57,125 bases of DNA, from the NCBI GenBank assembly GCA_020073375.1, contig JAIQFG010000041.1:1-57125 (forward strand). The letters run 5' to 3'. This DNA comes from Terriglobia bacterium (lineage in GTDB: Bacteria > Acidobacteriota > Terriglobia > Acidiferrales > UBA7541). The notes beneath the pieces are model-generated. The model was not told the origin of the DNA and ran no database searches. It saw only the letters and a program-made list of their open reading frames with translations. Positions 43,561 through 53,800 of the stretch are shown one piece after another. A program made the translations under genes and the position numbers. How positions within the stretch are numbered: the stretch's first letter is position 1; each line of letters starts with the position of its first letter.

Positions 43561-45279
43561 TTATTCCAGCGGCTGCACGCGTACCAGAAAACCTTCATGG
43601 TCCACGAACCAGACCGTGACCGGGCTGGTGGAATTATCGATCCAGGTCCGGCGATCATGCGCGTAGGGCTCGGGCATCATGTACTGGGTCCATTGCTCGT
43701 TCTTGGGATTGAAGCGCATCAGGCGGCCGGATTGCAACCCGCCTGCCCAAATTTCACCGTTCTTGTCAGGAAGCGCTTCGTAGAACGTGTCGTACTGGAC
43801 CGGGGAATACCATTCGCTGAGCTTGTGCGTTTCAGAATCCATCCGGATCAGCATGCCGCCGCGGCCGCCGAACCACGCATTTTGTTGCAGGTCGAATCCG
43901 CCCCTGGCACCGACGGAATAAGCGGGGCCTTCGGATTCCATGACCGTCATTTTTCCGGTTCTGGTATCGAGGATCAGTCCTCCGCGCGCCGTGCCTCCGG
44001 ACCAAAATTTTCCGTCTGGCGTGACGATGCTGTCATAGGTGGCCTCGCCTGAATATTTGCCGCCGGTGGCCTCCTTGTACGACCACTTCTGGACGACCTG
44101 GCCCGTCTTGCTGTCGATTTTGGCAACGCCGTCGCCGCGCGAATCATAAACAAAACCTTGATCGTCCATGGCGAAATTGCTGAAGGCCGAGCCATTGTCG
44201 CGGCCTCCTTCGACTTTGAAGCGACGGATGATCTGCCCATTCTTGGCATCGAGAGCAGTCAGATAGTGATCCCAATTTTCCGAGAACCAGACAATGTCGT
44301 TTTTATCGACCCACACGCGATGCGTGCCGGGCAGCACGTTTGGAGTATCGGCGTCCTTGCCCGGGATGCGGTATTCCTTGACCGCTCCGGTGCGCAGATC
44401 GAGCACACCGGCGTAGGGACTGCGATGCGCCGTGTACCAGATATTTCCCCTGGAGTCGCCATGCACATCATGCGGGGCGAGCAATTCACGGGGCAATTCA
44501 TATTCGGTGACGATCACCTTCGTCGATGCGCCTTTCGGGCGGGGAAGGAAATATAGCGGCTCGTCCGGAGATTCCGGGCCGCGCACTTGGGAAAGCCATT
44601 TGGACAGCATGGCTTCGTCCCGCAGTTGCGGTTGGTGAGCGCGATCGATGGACGTGGGCGTAGGATTTTCCGCGAGGATGAGGGGAGAACCTCCGCCGCG
44701 AGCCATCATCTTGCGCAGGATCAGGGCCCAACTTCTCTGATCGAAACGATTGCGAAAGATTTGCTGATACGAATGACAGCCGAAACCGCACGTAAGAGTG
44801 AAAACTCGCTTTTCCTCGCCGCTGCCCGGAAGATTCAGCATCCATTCCGAGCCCGTCAGTTGGGAAAGCGTTTCGGGCGTGGCTGGCACGAATTCCGTGT
44901 TGCTGATGCGCGTAAGGGCGATATCCGCAAGCTGGCTCGGCCCTTCAATCCGAACACCTTCCTTCACGTAGGGCTGGTATTCGCGGGGAAGCGGGACACG
45001 AAGCGTGTATTCGCCGGTTTCCAGGACCGGAAACTCATATTTTCCTTCCGCATTGGTATAGACCGTGGTGCGGATCGCGGTTTTCGCGGAAATCAGCTGC
45101 ACGCCCATTCCCTCGAGCGGGGTTCCGTCCACTTCATGCACCGCGCCTCGAGCGCCTCCCAGCAGCGATGCTCTCTTCTGCGCGGGTGACGCCGCGAGCG
45201 TCACGCACAGCAATATCGGGATGCAAATTGCCATCCGCCGGACGGCTTGAATGGTCATGATGGGTCTTTGTCTTTCCAT
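43561..45279 (-). CDS. Haem-containing Vgb-like beta-propeller protein, divergent paralogue 3
   Basis: About 572 residues. Signal helix RMAICIPILLCVTLAASPAQ, a regulatory-like domain (about 45-125) that lacks the VSSDAEGPMEG block of its relatives, and a haem motif spelled CGFGCH (C164, C168, H169), i.e. CX3CH instead of CX2CH. LRKMMARGG replaces RMYNW. The propeller begins with VTEYELPRELLAPHDVHGD and ends WFVDHEGFLVRVQPLE. CX3CH haem attachment is rare but known, so a haem may still be bound. The ATG at 45279 has GGAGACC 6 bp upstream; the one at 45258 has none. Fourth most likely a functional variant rather than a pseudogene because the frame is intact. Confidence 0.85.
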   Translation of the reverse strand: MERQRPIMTIQAVRRMAICIPILLCVTLAASPAQKRASLLGGARGAVHEVDGTPLEGMGVQLISAKTAIRTTVYTNAEGKYEFPVLETGEYTLRVPLPREYQPYVKEGVRIEGPSQLADIALTRISNTEFVPATPETLSQLTGSEWMLNLPGSGEEKRVFTLTCGFGCHSYQQIFRNRFDQRSWALILRKMMARGGGSPLILAENPTPTSIDRAHQPQLRDEAMLSKWLSQVRGPESPDEPLYFLPRPKGASTKVIVTEYELPRELLAPHDVHGDSRGNIWYTAHRSPYAGVLDLRTGAVKEYRIPGKDADTPNVLPGTHRVWVDKNDIVWFSENWDHYLTALDAKNGQIIRRFKVEGGRDNGSAFSNFAMDDQGFVYDSRGDGVAKIDSKTGQVVQKWSYKEATGGKYSGEATYDSIVTPDGKFWSGGTARGGLILDTRTGKMTVMESEGPAYSVGARGGFDLQQNAWFGGRGGMLIRMDSETHKLSEWYSPVQYDTFYEALPDKNGEIWAGGLQSGRLMRFNPKNEQWTQYMMPEPYAHDRRTWIDNSTSPVTVWFVDHEGFLVRVQPLE

Positions 45280-45335
45280 GGGGTCTCCGGCTTGGTGGCG
45301 CAAACTTTTCCTTTCGCAAAATCCCGCGCGATCGC

Positions 45336-45848
45336 TCAGTGTTTTGCTCGGTACCGGGGATTCGGAGGAGGGTTCTCGGAGTCAAAGCAGCACCCCTCCT
45401 TGATATAGCTCAGCAGGTCGGCAATGTCCGCAGGCTTCAGCGTGGCGCCGAACGACGGCATGCCCGGCCCGCCGTTGCGAATCTTGTCCGCCACGCTTTG
45501 CTCGGTGATGGGATCTTCTGAATTGGAAAAAGTCGGCCGCTTAAAGAGATCCTTTAATTGCGGGCCGGTCTTTACGAATTGATTGTGGCAAACCCAGCAC
45601 TTGTAGTAGTAAAGCTCTTCGCCGCGCAGCGGGCCGCTCTTGGCCGTGGTCTTGTAGGTGTAAATTTCCGTGGAGCGTTGGTAGTCGTCCTTTTGCGCCG
45701 GCTTATCCGGAGGATTTTGCGATGCGCCCTGCGCACGGGCCGGCTGATGCAATGGCCCAAGCAGCCAGACCAAACCCAACAAGGCCAGGGTAAGCCCTGC
45801 GGCTACTGCCCTCCGTGGCTCCATTTTGCACTTCATCCAACGCTTCAT
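45336..45848 (-). CDS. Exported monohaem cytochrome c
   Basis: A 170-residue protein with signal segment VAAGLTLALLGLVWLLGPLHQPARAQ. The single haem motif is CWVCH (C84, C87, H88) in EELYYYKCWVCHNQ, and the distal Met is in GGPGMPSFGATL (M129), a standard class I cytochrome. The C-terminus has two adjacent cysteines (EGCCFDSE). It lies between propeller paralogues 3 and 4 (56-57 bp gaps), so it is a natural redox partner for their haem segments. No regulatory site is visible in the short gaps. Confidence 0.9.
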   Translation of the reverse strand: MKRWMKCKMEPRRAVAAGLTLALLGLVWLLGPLHQPARAQGASQNPPDKPAQKDDYQRSTEIYTYKTTAKSGPLRGEELYYYKCWVCHNQFVKTGPQLKDLFKRPTFSNSEDPITEQSVADKIRNGGPGMPSFGATLKPADIADLLSYIKEGCCFDSENPPPNPRYRAKH

Positions 45849-45905
45849 GCCGACTCCCGCAATAGGCTCTCGCCCACGACCGGCGCGGAGATTCGAATCG
45901 CCCGT

Positions 45906-47585
45906 CTAGTTCAACGACTGGATTAAGGCAATTTTGGCCTGGTGATTTTCTCCAATCAGCATGCTCGGCGGGTTCGTCATGTCATAGGTGCGAACGCGGC
46001 GGATGTTGATGTTGGAGTTGGGAAGCAGATATTGGATCATCTGCCCGGTCTTTGGATTCAGCCGCGTCACGTAATCGGTTGGAGTTCCACCGGTCCACGC
46101 AAAGCCGGCCGCGTCCAGCGCAACTCCGTAGGGGTCGTCGTCCCCGAGGGCGGCCCATTCCTGGAATTTCTTGGTCTTGGTGTCAAAATGGCCGATCTTT
46201 TTGGCGTTGATTTCGGCAAACCATAGCTGATCGTCAGCGGCCATTTCAATGCGGTGGGGGAAGGACATCGGCGTCGGTGTTGGATAGAGTTCGGTTTTGC
46301 CGGTCTTGCTGTCGATCGTTCCGATGTAGCGATTGCCCGTATCGCCCCAGTAGCAGGTGCCCTTCGAATCCATGGCGACGCCGTACATGAAGTGGGTGTC
46401 CTTTTCGCCGTTGGGGCCGGTCCCGTTACGCGTGCCGAGGTCGAACTTCCAGCCCGGGTAGGCGGGGTAGCCGTTTACTTTTCCGGTCTCTGGATCGAGG
46501 ATAAAAATGTTGCGATTGAACGGGTCATCGAAGCAAACCGTGCCGTCTTTTCCGACCGCTATAAAAGTATTGCGCACAAACTCATTGTCGAAATCTTTCG
46601 GGATGCGATAGGACGTAATTTTTTCGGTCTTTTTGTCCATGGTGGCGACGCCGCCCTGGAAGGCCCGGCCGATCCAGGGATTGCCCTTGGGATCGAGAGC
46701 GACGCCGAGGGAACCCGTCGGGAATCCGGGTTTTATTTCCGGCAGAGGCCATTCCTTGAACTCCCCGGTGCGCGGATTGAGCCGCCCGATAATGGGCGCG
46801 ACAAAGTCGGCGTACCAGATCATGCCCTCGGAATCCATGACCGCATCGTGCGGTTCGCCGTCGCGCCTCGGCAGATCGTATTCGGTGATGACGACCTTGG
46901 TGGATTCACCTTTTGGGCGCGCATACGGCTTGAACTGGTAATCCCATTCCGATTTAGTGCTGAGATTAATTGTGGCCAGGTAGTTGGCCAGAGCCTCATC
47001 CGAGGCCTGCAGCGGCACATGAAACGGGAGGCTTTCGGGATGCGTGTCATTCGCTGAAGGGGTGTGATTGCGCATCCGGAGAATTGTGGCCTTCCATTCC
47101 TCGGGGTCGTGCGTGCTCTTCAGAATTCGGGACATGCTATGGCACACGCCGCATTCGGTGACGGACTTTGCCTGTGCGGGAGTCCCGGGAAGGCTGTTGA
47201 CGATTTCCGCCGGCGTCAGTTGGTCCACCAGAACGAACGTCGAAACTTTTCGGAGCTTGATGTCAGCCTTGGTGGTCTCCGCGCCGACGGTGACGGGCAT
47301 GCTGCGGTTCGGGACTTCGTATCCGGTGGCCCGGACGGAGACGGTGTATTCCCCGGGTTTTATTTTGTCCGCGGGAAAAGCATACCGGCCCTGGGCATCG
47401 CTAACCACCGTGATGGTGATGTTGCCGGTCGCCTGCTTTGCTTTCACCAGGACGCCTTCCATGGGCCCTTCGGCGTCGGAACTGACAATGCCGGTCAAGG
47501 AGGCGGAGGACTGACTGATTGCGGGAATCTGCAGCAACAAACAGGCGAAAACTCCAACTGCAAGGGAATACAACTTTTTCTTCAC
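45906..47585 (-). CDS. Haem-containing Vgb-like beta-propeller protein, paralogue 4
   Basis: A 559-residue exported protein beginning at a GTG with GGGAGG upstream. Signal peptide 1-24, carboxypeptidase-regulatory domain 29-115 (LTGIVSSDAEGPMEGVLVKA), haem motif CGVCH (145-149), possible Met ligand in LRMRNHT, then the propeller with ITEYDLPRRDGEPHDAVMD, PIIGRLNPRTGEFKEW and PTDYVTRLNPKTGQM, ending IGENHQAKIALIQSLN. The first 45 residues are nearly the same as paralogue 1, suggesting recent duplication or gene conversion. It heads the minus-strand unit and is divergent from paralogue 5 across promoter copy B. Confidence 0.9.
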   Translation of the reverse strand: MKKKLYSLAVGVFACLLLQIPAISQSSASLTGIVSSDAEGPMEGVLVKAKQATGNITITVVSDAQGRYAFPADKIKPGEYTVSVRATGYEVPNRSMPVTVGAETTKADIKLRKVSTFVLVDQLTPAEIVNSLPGTPAQAKSVTECGVCHSMSRILKSTHDPEEWKATILRMRNHTPSANDTHPESLPFHVPLQASDEALANYLATINLSTKSEWDYQFKPYARPKGESTKVVITEYDLPRRDGEPHDAVMDSEGMIWYADFVAPIIGRLNPRTGEFKEWPLPEIKPGFPTGSLGVALDPKGNPWIGRAFQGGVATMDKKTEKITSYRIPKDFDNEFVRNTFIAVGKDGTVCFDDPFNRNIFILDPETGKVNGYPAYPGWKFDLGTRNGTGPNGEKDTHFMYGVAMDSKGTCYWGDTGNRYIGTIDSKTGKTELYPTPTPMSFPHRIEMAADDQLWFAEINAKKIGHFDTKTKKFQEWAALGDDDPYGVALDAAGFAWTGGTPTDYVTRLNPKTGQMIQYLLPNSNINIRRVRTYDMTNPPSMLIGENHQAKIALIQSLN

Positions 47586-47651
47586 GACATCCTCCCAGCC
47601 TTCTTGAGCATTTCAGCAGAGGTCTCCGGAACGGAGAGCCTTTGGAAGGCA

Positions 47652-47738
47652 ATTATATACAATGCAATTTCCAATAGAAGGAAACTGAATTAAATTTCAT
47701 TTTAGGTTCATTTTACATATTCGGGCCGGTGCTAAGTT
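47652..47738. promoter_or_regulatory. Shared divergent promoter/operator element, copy B
   Basis: Plus-strand TTCAT at 47696-47700 and 47707-47711 (11-bp spacing), then TAAGTT (47733-47738) preceded by TGC, aimed at paralogue 5. Minus-strand TATAAT (47657-47652) aimed at paralogue 4, in the same TGGAAATnGCATTG context as copy A. Copies A and B align over about 80 bp. Confidence 0.8.
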
Positions 47739-47822
47739 GAAGATCGCGTATACCCGCGACTGCTGCAACACCAGACTACCAGCGCTAAGGGGCTTGCGAA
47801 TCAAGCAAAGAGGATGGTCAAG

Positions 47823-49505
47823 ATGCTCAGGTTCAGGGTGATGAGGGCTCTGCCCCTACTTGTATTGGCTTGCGGGGCGGCGCTCGCCCAAACATCGGGC
47901 CCGGCTGCATTGACCGGCATGGTGACTTCGGACACCGGCGGACCCATGGAAGGCGTGGTGGTCAGCGCCAAACCGGTGGGGGGAAAAATCACGGTCAGCG
48001 TGCTCAGCGACCAAAAGGGGCGGTACGCATTTCCCGCGGATCGTTTGAAGGCCGGCGATTATGAAATCAGGATCAGAGCCACTGGCTACGATGCAGCCAA
48101 TCCCAAGATGGCCGCAACCGTAAAGGAAAAAGCGGCCGCCAAGGTCGATATCAAGCTGGGCAAGACACAAAACCTGGCTGCTCAGCTTACTTCCGCGGAA
48201 TGGCTCCTGAGTATTCCCGGCACCCAGGCGCAAAAGGAAAAATTGTATCGAGATTGCGTCCTTTGCCACACGCTCACTCCAGTTCTGGGTAGCACCTATA
48301 GCGCAGAGGAATGGCAGACCACGCTGGTGCGAATGTACAACTGGTCCGAGGGTGGATCGCTGCAGAAGCCTCTGCTTGCGCCGCTCCGGTCAGGGCCAAG
48401 GGCCGGAGACGAAGAATTTGCAAAATATCTGAGCTCTATTAATCTCAGCGCCGGCCCGACACATAATTTTGAACTCAAGACATTGCCCCGCCCGCATGGC
48501 GCGGACACCAAGGTGATCATCACGGAGTACGACCTGCCGCGGGCCGATGCCGAGCCGCATGAAGCGGTCGCGGACAAGGATGGGATAGTCTGGTACTCGG
48601 ACGAAGCCGAGGGCATTGTCGGCCGGCTGGATCCCAAGACCGGCGCAACCAAGGAGTGGCAGGATCCATCGGCCAAGGCGGGATACCCCGGCGGGCTTCA
48701 CGATATGGAGCTTGATCGCGACGGCAATCCGTGGGCGGGGAGGCACGAGTACAACGGCTTTTTGAAGTTTGACAAGCAGACGGAAAAATTCGTCGATTAC
48801 GTCATTCCGAATGTCAGTCCTTATACACGGCCCACTTTTCTGGCCTTACGCCCGGACGGAAAGGTGTGGCTGAAGGACAACACCGATTTCAAGATATTCC
48901 GGTTCGACCCCAACAACGGGGAGTACGTGGGCTATGACGAATATCCTCCGAACTTGAATTTGAAGAGCGAGGAACCGGCCACGGTCGGCGGGACGCGTTC
49001 TGGCCAGGTTCACCACAGCATTTACGGCATGAATACAGATTCGCAGGGGAACGCGTACGGCGCGGACATCGGCGTGGGCAACATCATCAAGGTTGACGCA
49101 AAGACGGGGAAGACCACGTTGTATCCGACTCCGACGCCCAACTCAGGGCCTCGTCGCATGCACTTCGACTCCAGCGATCATCTCTGGATTGGTGAGTGGT
49201 GGGCGAATCAGCTCGCGATGTTCGATCCCGAGACGGAAAAATTTCAGGAATGGCCCGTTCCCATTCCCTTTTACGGCCCGTATGACGCCGTCCTGGACAA
49301 GGCCGGCAACGTGTGGACCGGGTCGATGAGCGTCGACACCATCCTGCGATTTACCCCCAAGACCGGGCAATTCCGGCAGTACCTGATGCCGGCATTGGGC
49401 GTGAACGTGCGCAGGATCGATGTGGATGACAACGGGAAATCGCCGGTCTTCTGGGTGGGGGAAAACCGGCGGGCGAAAATTGCCAAGGTGGAGCCGCTGG
49501 AATAA
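47823..49505 (+). CDS. Haem-containing Vgb-like beta-propeller protein, paralogue 5
   Basis: A 560-residue exported protein; the ATG at 47823 is preferred because AGAGG lies 9 bp upstream (an ATG at 47814 is too close to it). Signal peptide 1-23, carboxypeptidase-regulatory domain 29-115 (LTGMVTSDTGGPMEGVVVSA), haem motif CVLCH (145-149), Met ligand candidate in LVRMYNW, then propeller with ITEYDLPRADAEPHEAVAD (Glu instead of Asp after PH), EGIVGRLDPKTGATKEW and MSVDTILRFTPKTGQF, ending WVGENRRAKIAKVEPLE. It is a single-gene unit between promoter copy B and a strong bidirectional terminator. Confidence 0.9.
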   Translation: MLRFRVMRALPLLVLACGAALAQTSGPAALTGMVTSDTGGPMEGVVVSAKPVGGKITVSVLSDQKGRYAFPADRLKAGDYEIRIRATGYDAANPKMAATVKEKAAAKVDIKLGKTQNLAAQLTSAEWLLSIPGTQAQKEKLYRDCVLCHTLTPVLGSTYSAEEWQTTLVRMYNWSEGGSLQKPLLAPLRSGPRAGDEEFAKYLSSINLSAGPTHNFELKTLPRPHGADTKVIITEYDLPRADAEPHEAVADKDGIVWYSDEAEGIVGRLDPKTGATKEWQDPSAKAGYPGGLHDMELDRDGNPWAGRHEYNGFLKFDKQTEKFVDYVIPNVSPYTRPTFLALRPDGKVWLKDNTDFKIFRFDPNNGEYVGYDEYPPNLNLKSEEPATVGGTRSGQVHHSIYGMNTDSQGNAYGADIGVGNIIKVDAKTGKTTLYPTPTPNSGPRRMHFDSSDHLWIGEWWANQLAMFDPETEKFQEWPVPIPFYGPYDAVLDKAGNVWTGSMSVDTILRFTPKTGQFRQYLMPALGVNVRRIDVDDNGKSPVFWVGENRRAKIAKVEPLE

Positions 49506-49527
49506 TCGGATTGCAGAAAAATTGAAG

Positions 49528-49577
49528 CGCCGTCATTCCGTTCACGGAGAATGTTCTCGGTGAACGGAATGACGGCG
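49528..49577. terminator. Strong bidirectional terminator hairpin
   Basis: Perfect 18-bp inverted repeat, arms CGCCGTCATTCCGTTCAC and GTGAACGGAATGACGGCG, with a nested GAGAA/TTCTC stem, followed by TTTTGTTT. It lies between convergent genes ending at 49505 and 49664 and could serve both. The A-run on the left is short, so termination is probably stronger for the plus strand. Confidence 0.85.
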
Positions 49578-49663
49578 TTTTGTTTACGCGCAACCCTTAA
49601 GGGGAACGGAATCGGTTCTCCGGAAATTCGCGGCGGCGAAGCCCGAGCCTCGCCGCTGTCTTT

Positions 49664-50635
49664 TCAGTTGTTTTTGGCTTCCAGATTCTTCTTGATGCGC
49701 GTCTGCGCGCTCAGGCAGATCTTCCAATCGGGGTGAGCCTGGTCGCCGCGGTTGACGAACACGCGCATGATCCACGTTACAGGCTTGGTCCCCTTGCCTT
49801 GCAGGTTCTGCTGGATGACCACGTTGTTGAACGTAAACATCTTCATCTGCAGGACCGGCTCGCCGGGTCCCACGCTCTGACCAGGATACAGCTTCTGCGC
49901 GTAGGAGAGTTGGGCGACGTGCTGCAGCATGGGCATGTCCATGTCCGCAGTAATCGTTTCATGATAGACATCGGAGTGGGATCCCCAGACGTCTCCGTTG
50001 GGATGCCATTCGCTGTTCTTCAAAATCATCCAGACGCGCAGGACTTCCGCTTGCGAAGGATCCGCGGGCTTGAAATCGCCAACGGTCTGGCACGGATTGA
50101 TGCAGGGCGCGTTAGGATCTTTCGGCACCGCAGGAGGATCCACGTCCAGGGCTCTTTCCTTCGGCAAGGGAATATCCAGGAAAGCGAAGGCTTCCCATGC
50201 GCCGTGATTTTTCGCCCACAGATGAACGAAGCGTTCGTTGTGGTGAATGCCAATTTCCCGCGCGACGTCGCCGCGGAAGTCAGTGGTGCGGACGTCAAGC
50301 GCGCCTTCGTTGTTGGCGGCCAGTTCGTCCAGATTCTCCAGCACCAGCGCCTTGCTATGCTCGTCTCCGGAGGAGTTCACCCACTTAAAATTTTCGTTCA
50401 TCAGGGGAGTAGCTGCTTTTTTGTCGCGTTTTTGCAGGGCTTCGTCGAAGTCATGCCTGGCCTTCAGAAAACCCGCATCGACCTTTGCGGTTTCGCTCAC
50501 CCCGTACTGCAGCACCCATTTTTCAAACCCCGCATAGCCCTTCTCATCGCCTGCGCTCACCGGCATGGCGCCGACGCCGGACATGCCAGCAATCAAGACA
50601 ATCGTCAGAAGCGCCATTGCGAAAAAACGTGTCAT
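49664..50635 (-). CDS. Exported SnoaL/NTF2-like-containing protein 4
   Basis: A 323-residue protein with signal peptide FFAMALLTIVLIAGMSGVGAMPVSA and GGAGGAG before the ATG. Residues 55-170 look like an NTF2-like domain (FLKARHDFDEALQKRDKKAATPLMNENFKWV, FAFLDIPLPKE). The C-terminal half has a second region with VWMILKNSEWHPNGDVWGSHSDVYH and TWIMRVFVNRGDQAHPDWKIC, possibly a second, diverged copy. Two Cys (PCINPCQ) may pair. It is divergent from the second TonB-dependent receptor across promoter copy C. Function unknown. Confidence 0.8.
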   Translation of the reverse strand: MTRFFAMALLTIVLIAGMSGVGAMPVSAGDEKGYAGFEKWVLQYGVSETAKVDAGFLKARHDFDEALQKRDKKAATPLMNENFKWVNSSGDEHSKALVLENLDELAANNEGALDVRTTDFRGDVAREIGIHHNERFVHLWAKNHGAWEAFAFLDIPLPKERALDVDPPAVPKDPNAPCINPCQTVGDFKPADPSQAEVLRVWMILKNSEWHPNGDVWGSHSDVYHETITADMDMPMLQHVAQLSYAQKLYPGQSVGPGEPVLQMKMFTFNNVVIQQNLQGKGTKPVTWIMRVFVNRGDQAHPDWKICLSAQTRIKKNLEAKNN

Positions 50636-50726
50636 GTTTTTCTCCTCCTCCGAGGCTACTACTTGCAAGCCACGATACCATAGGGGCAAGTGGTCTAAAT
50701 CCAGCGAAATCCAAGTTAAATACAAT

Positions 50727-50768
50727 TTCATGTTCAGTTCATTCTGCCCGGAGCGCAGGTGCTAGCAT
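50727..50768 (+). promoter_or_regulatory. Shared promoter element, copy C
   Basis: TTCAT at 50727-50731 and 50738-50742 (11-bp spacing), then TAGCAT (50763-50768) preceded by TGC, 85 bp before the receptor start. It matches copies A and B through AATTTCAT, GTTCATT and GGTGCTA but has one base fewer in the spacer. The divergent half seen in A and B is absent. Confidence 0.7.
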
Positions 50769-50853
50769 ATTTGGCCATAGTCGGTAGCAGACCAACTGAC
50801 CTGGGCGGAAGCGGTTCCCGCCGGGCAGACTTCACAGCTTGGGGTGGAAAAAA

Positions 50854-53800
50854 ATGCAGAAGGCCTTGATGCCGCGCGTACTTTGCGCTGTTTTCGCGCT
50901 TCTTTTATCACTATCCGCACTGCCCGTAATCCATGCACAGGTGGTCGGAGCAACGTTAAGCGGAACAGTCACCGATCCGTCCGGATCGACAGTACCGAAC
51001 GCCACCGTTGAAATTAAGGCCGTGGCCACCGGCGTCGTCCGAACCGTCACCACGGACACGGCGGGTTTGTATTCAGTACCCAATCTATTGCCGGGAGTCT
51101 ATGAGGTAACCGGCAGCGCATCGGGATTTGCGAAGGTGGTGCAACCCGGCGTAACGCTCACGGTCGGTGCGCAGCAGGAATTGAGCATCAAATTGCAGGT
51201 CGGCCAGGTGAGCCAGACGATTGAAGTCGCCGCTCAGGCCCCGCAGGTCCAACTCACATCTTCTTCGATTACCGCGACGGTCAACGAGACCACCGTCCGC
51301 GAGTTGCCCCTGAACGGCCGCTCCTGGACGGACCTGGCCACGCTGCAGCCCGGTGTTGCCAATATGGCCGCCGAGCAGCCTGGCATCAGCGGAACGTCCA
51401 GCGCATCGGCGCGCGGGATTCGCGGGTTCGGCAACCAGTTGACGATCTCCGGCGGACGCCCCGGGCAGAACAACTACCGCTTGGACGGAATCAGCGAAAA
51501 CGATTACTCGAACAGCAGCCCGGGCAGCGTGACTGGCGGCGCGGCGGGAGTCGACGCCATCGCGGAGTTTTCGGTGGTGACCACCAACTATAGCGCCGAG
51601 TACGGGAGGACGTCGGGCGGCGTGATCAACGCCATCACTCGCTCCGGTACCAACCAGTTCCACGGGGATGTGTACGAATTCCTGCGCAACAGCGCTCTGG
51701 ATGCGCCCAATTTCTTTGATGCGGGAGGCAAAGTGCCCCCATTCCGAAGAAACCAGTTCGGCGCATCCGGGGGAGCGCCGATCATCAAGAACAAGACCTT
51801 TGTCTTTGGGAACTATGAGGGGCTGCGCCAGTCGCTGGGCACTACGTTTAAGGATATCGTGCCGTCAGCGGCCGCCAGGAACGGGCAGATCCATAATAGC
51901 AACGGGGATCTCTGCACGATTGGCATCGTCGCCGGGAATTGCACATTTGTGAACTCCGCGGGGACTGTCGGTGTGGACCCCAAAATCGTGCCGTTCCTTG
52001 CGCTGTGGCATCTGCCAACTCCCGGCCTGCCGCTGCTTGGTTCGGGCGATACTGGGAACTACGTATTTGCGGCTCAACAGGTCACGTCGGAAAATTTCTT
52101 TACCACCCGTGTGGACCATAGGTTCTCGGATTCTGACAGCATGTACGGCACTTTCCTGTGGGACCACGCGCAGGGCACATTGCCTGATCCGCTCAACACC
52201 GTGGTGGTCGGGCAGAAAACAGGCCACACGCTCTTTACGGTTGAGGAAGACCACACGTTCAGCCCTCAATTTCTCAACAGCATTCGTCTGGGTTACAACC
52301 GGTCGACTGCGTTTACCGGCGGCGGCCTTTCCGCGCTCAACCCTGCCGCGCAGGGCGCGGCCACCAGCGCCGTACCGCCCTATGATGCCCCCCTGCTGCA
52401 ACCGACTGGAATCACGTTCTTCGGCGGCGGCGTGAACAACCAGAGTCAGGCGCATTTCGCCTGGAATTCCTATCAGGTGTATGACGACGCGTTTCTGACC
52501 AAGGGCAAGCACAGCATCAAACTCGGCTTTGCCTTCGAGCAGATGCAGGATAATTACCAGCAGCAGGCGAGAGTCGGCGGACTGGCCGGATTTGGTTCGC
52601 TAGCGAATTTTCTCACGGATATTGCCAGTAAATTCCAGGTGACCTTCCCGCTGGGAATTTCTCCGCGCGGTTTGCGGCAGAGCCTCTATGCAGTTTACGT
52701 TCAGGATGATTATCGCTTGAAGCCGAATTTCACCCTTAACCTGGGAATGCGTTATGAGTTCACCACTGCCCCCGCCGATGTGAAAGGAATGCTAGGCAGG
52801 CTGCTCAAACCCACCGATGCGGCTCCTACCACCGGAAATCCGTTTTTTAAGAATCCTACTCTGCGTAATTTCGAGCCACGCCTCGGATTCGCATGGGATC
52901 CATTCAACAACGGCAAGACTTCCATCCGCGGCGGCATCGGATTGTTCGATGTTCTCCCGCTGGCCTACGAATACTCGAACTTCGCCAATAACTCGGCTCC
53001 CTTCGCTCCGCAGGGGAATGTAAACAGCCCCACTCTGGCGCAGGGTGATTTCCCGGCAAATGCGTTGACCAAAGCCACAAACCCCGGCGCTTTGCGCGTC
53101 AGCTACGTGGAACCCAAACCCCATCGCAATTACGTCGAGCAGTGGAATTTCAGCATTCAACGCCAACTCGCCTCCAATTTGACGGCCACGGTCGCTTACA
53201 TCGGCAATCACGGCGTTCACATGGAGTTCCGTGGGGACGATATGAACGCGGTCCAACCCACTCTTACACCAGCGGGCTACCTGTATCCTTGCGGACCGAA
53301 CGGAAGTGGAAACAACTGCGCTACTGGTTTCCTTCCGACCGGCACTCAGGCGGTTCCGATCAAGAGTACGGTGCTGAATACAAACTTCGGCCGCATTGAC
53401 AACACCAATTGGGGTGGCGATACCCATTACAACGCCCTCACTGTTTTGGTTCAGCAGACCTTCAGCCACGGTTTCCAGGTCCAGGGCGCATACACCTGGT
53501 CCAAGACCTTCGATCAGGGATCCGGGTCCTATCTTTCCGACCCTTTCAACAACTCCATCTCCAACCTGTTTTCGGTGGACAAGAACCTGCGGCACAGCGT
53601 TTCGGATTTTGATGTCACGCACAACGTGACGATGAACGCCACGTGGGTCCTGCCGACACCCAAATCGCTCGGGTCTGCCGCGGAATTTGCGCTTGGCGGC
53701 TGGCAAGTGGGAGGCATTGTGTCGATCAGGACGGGCCTGCCGTTTACGCCGCAAATTGGGGGCGATCCGCTAGGCGTAAAGACCGACGATTTCGATTACC

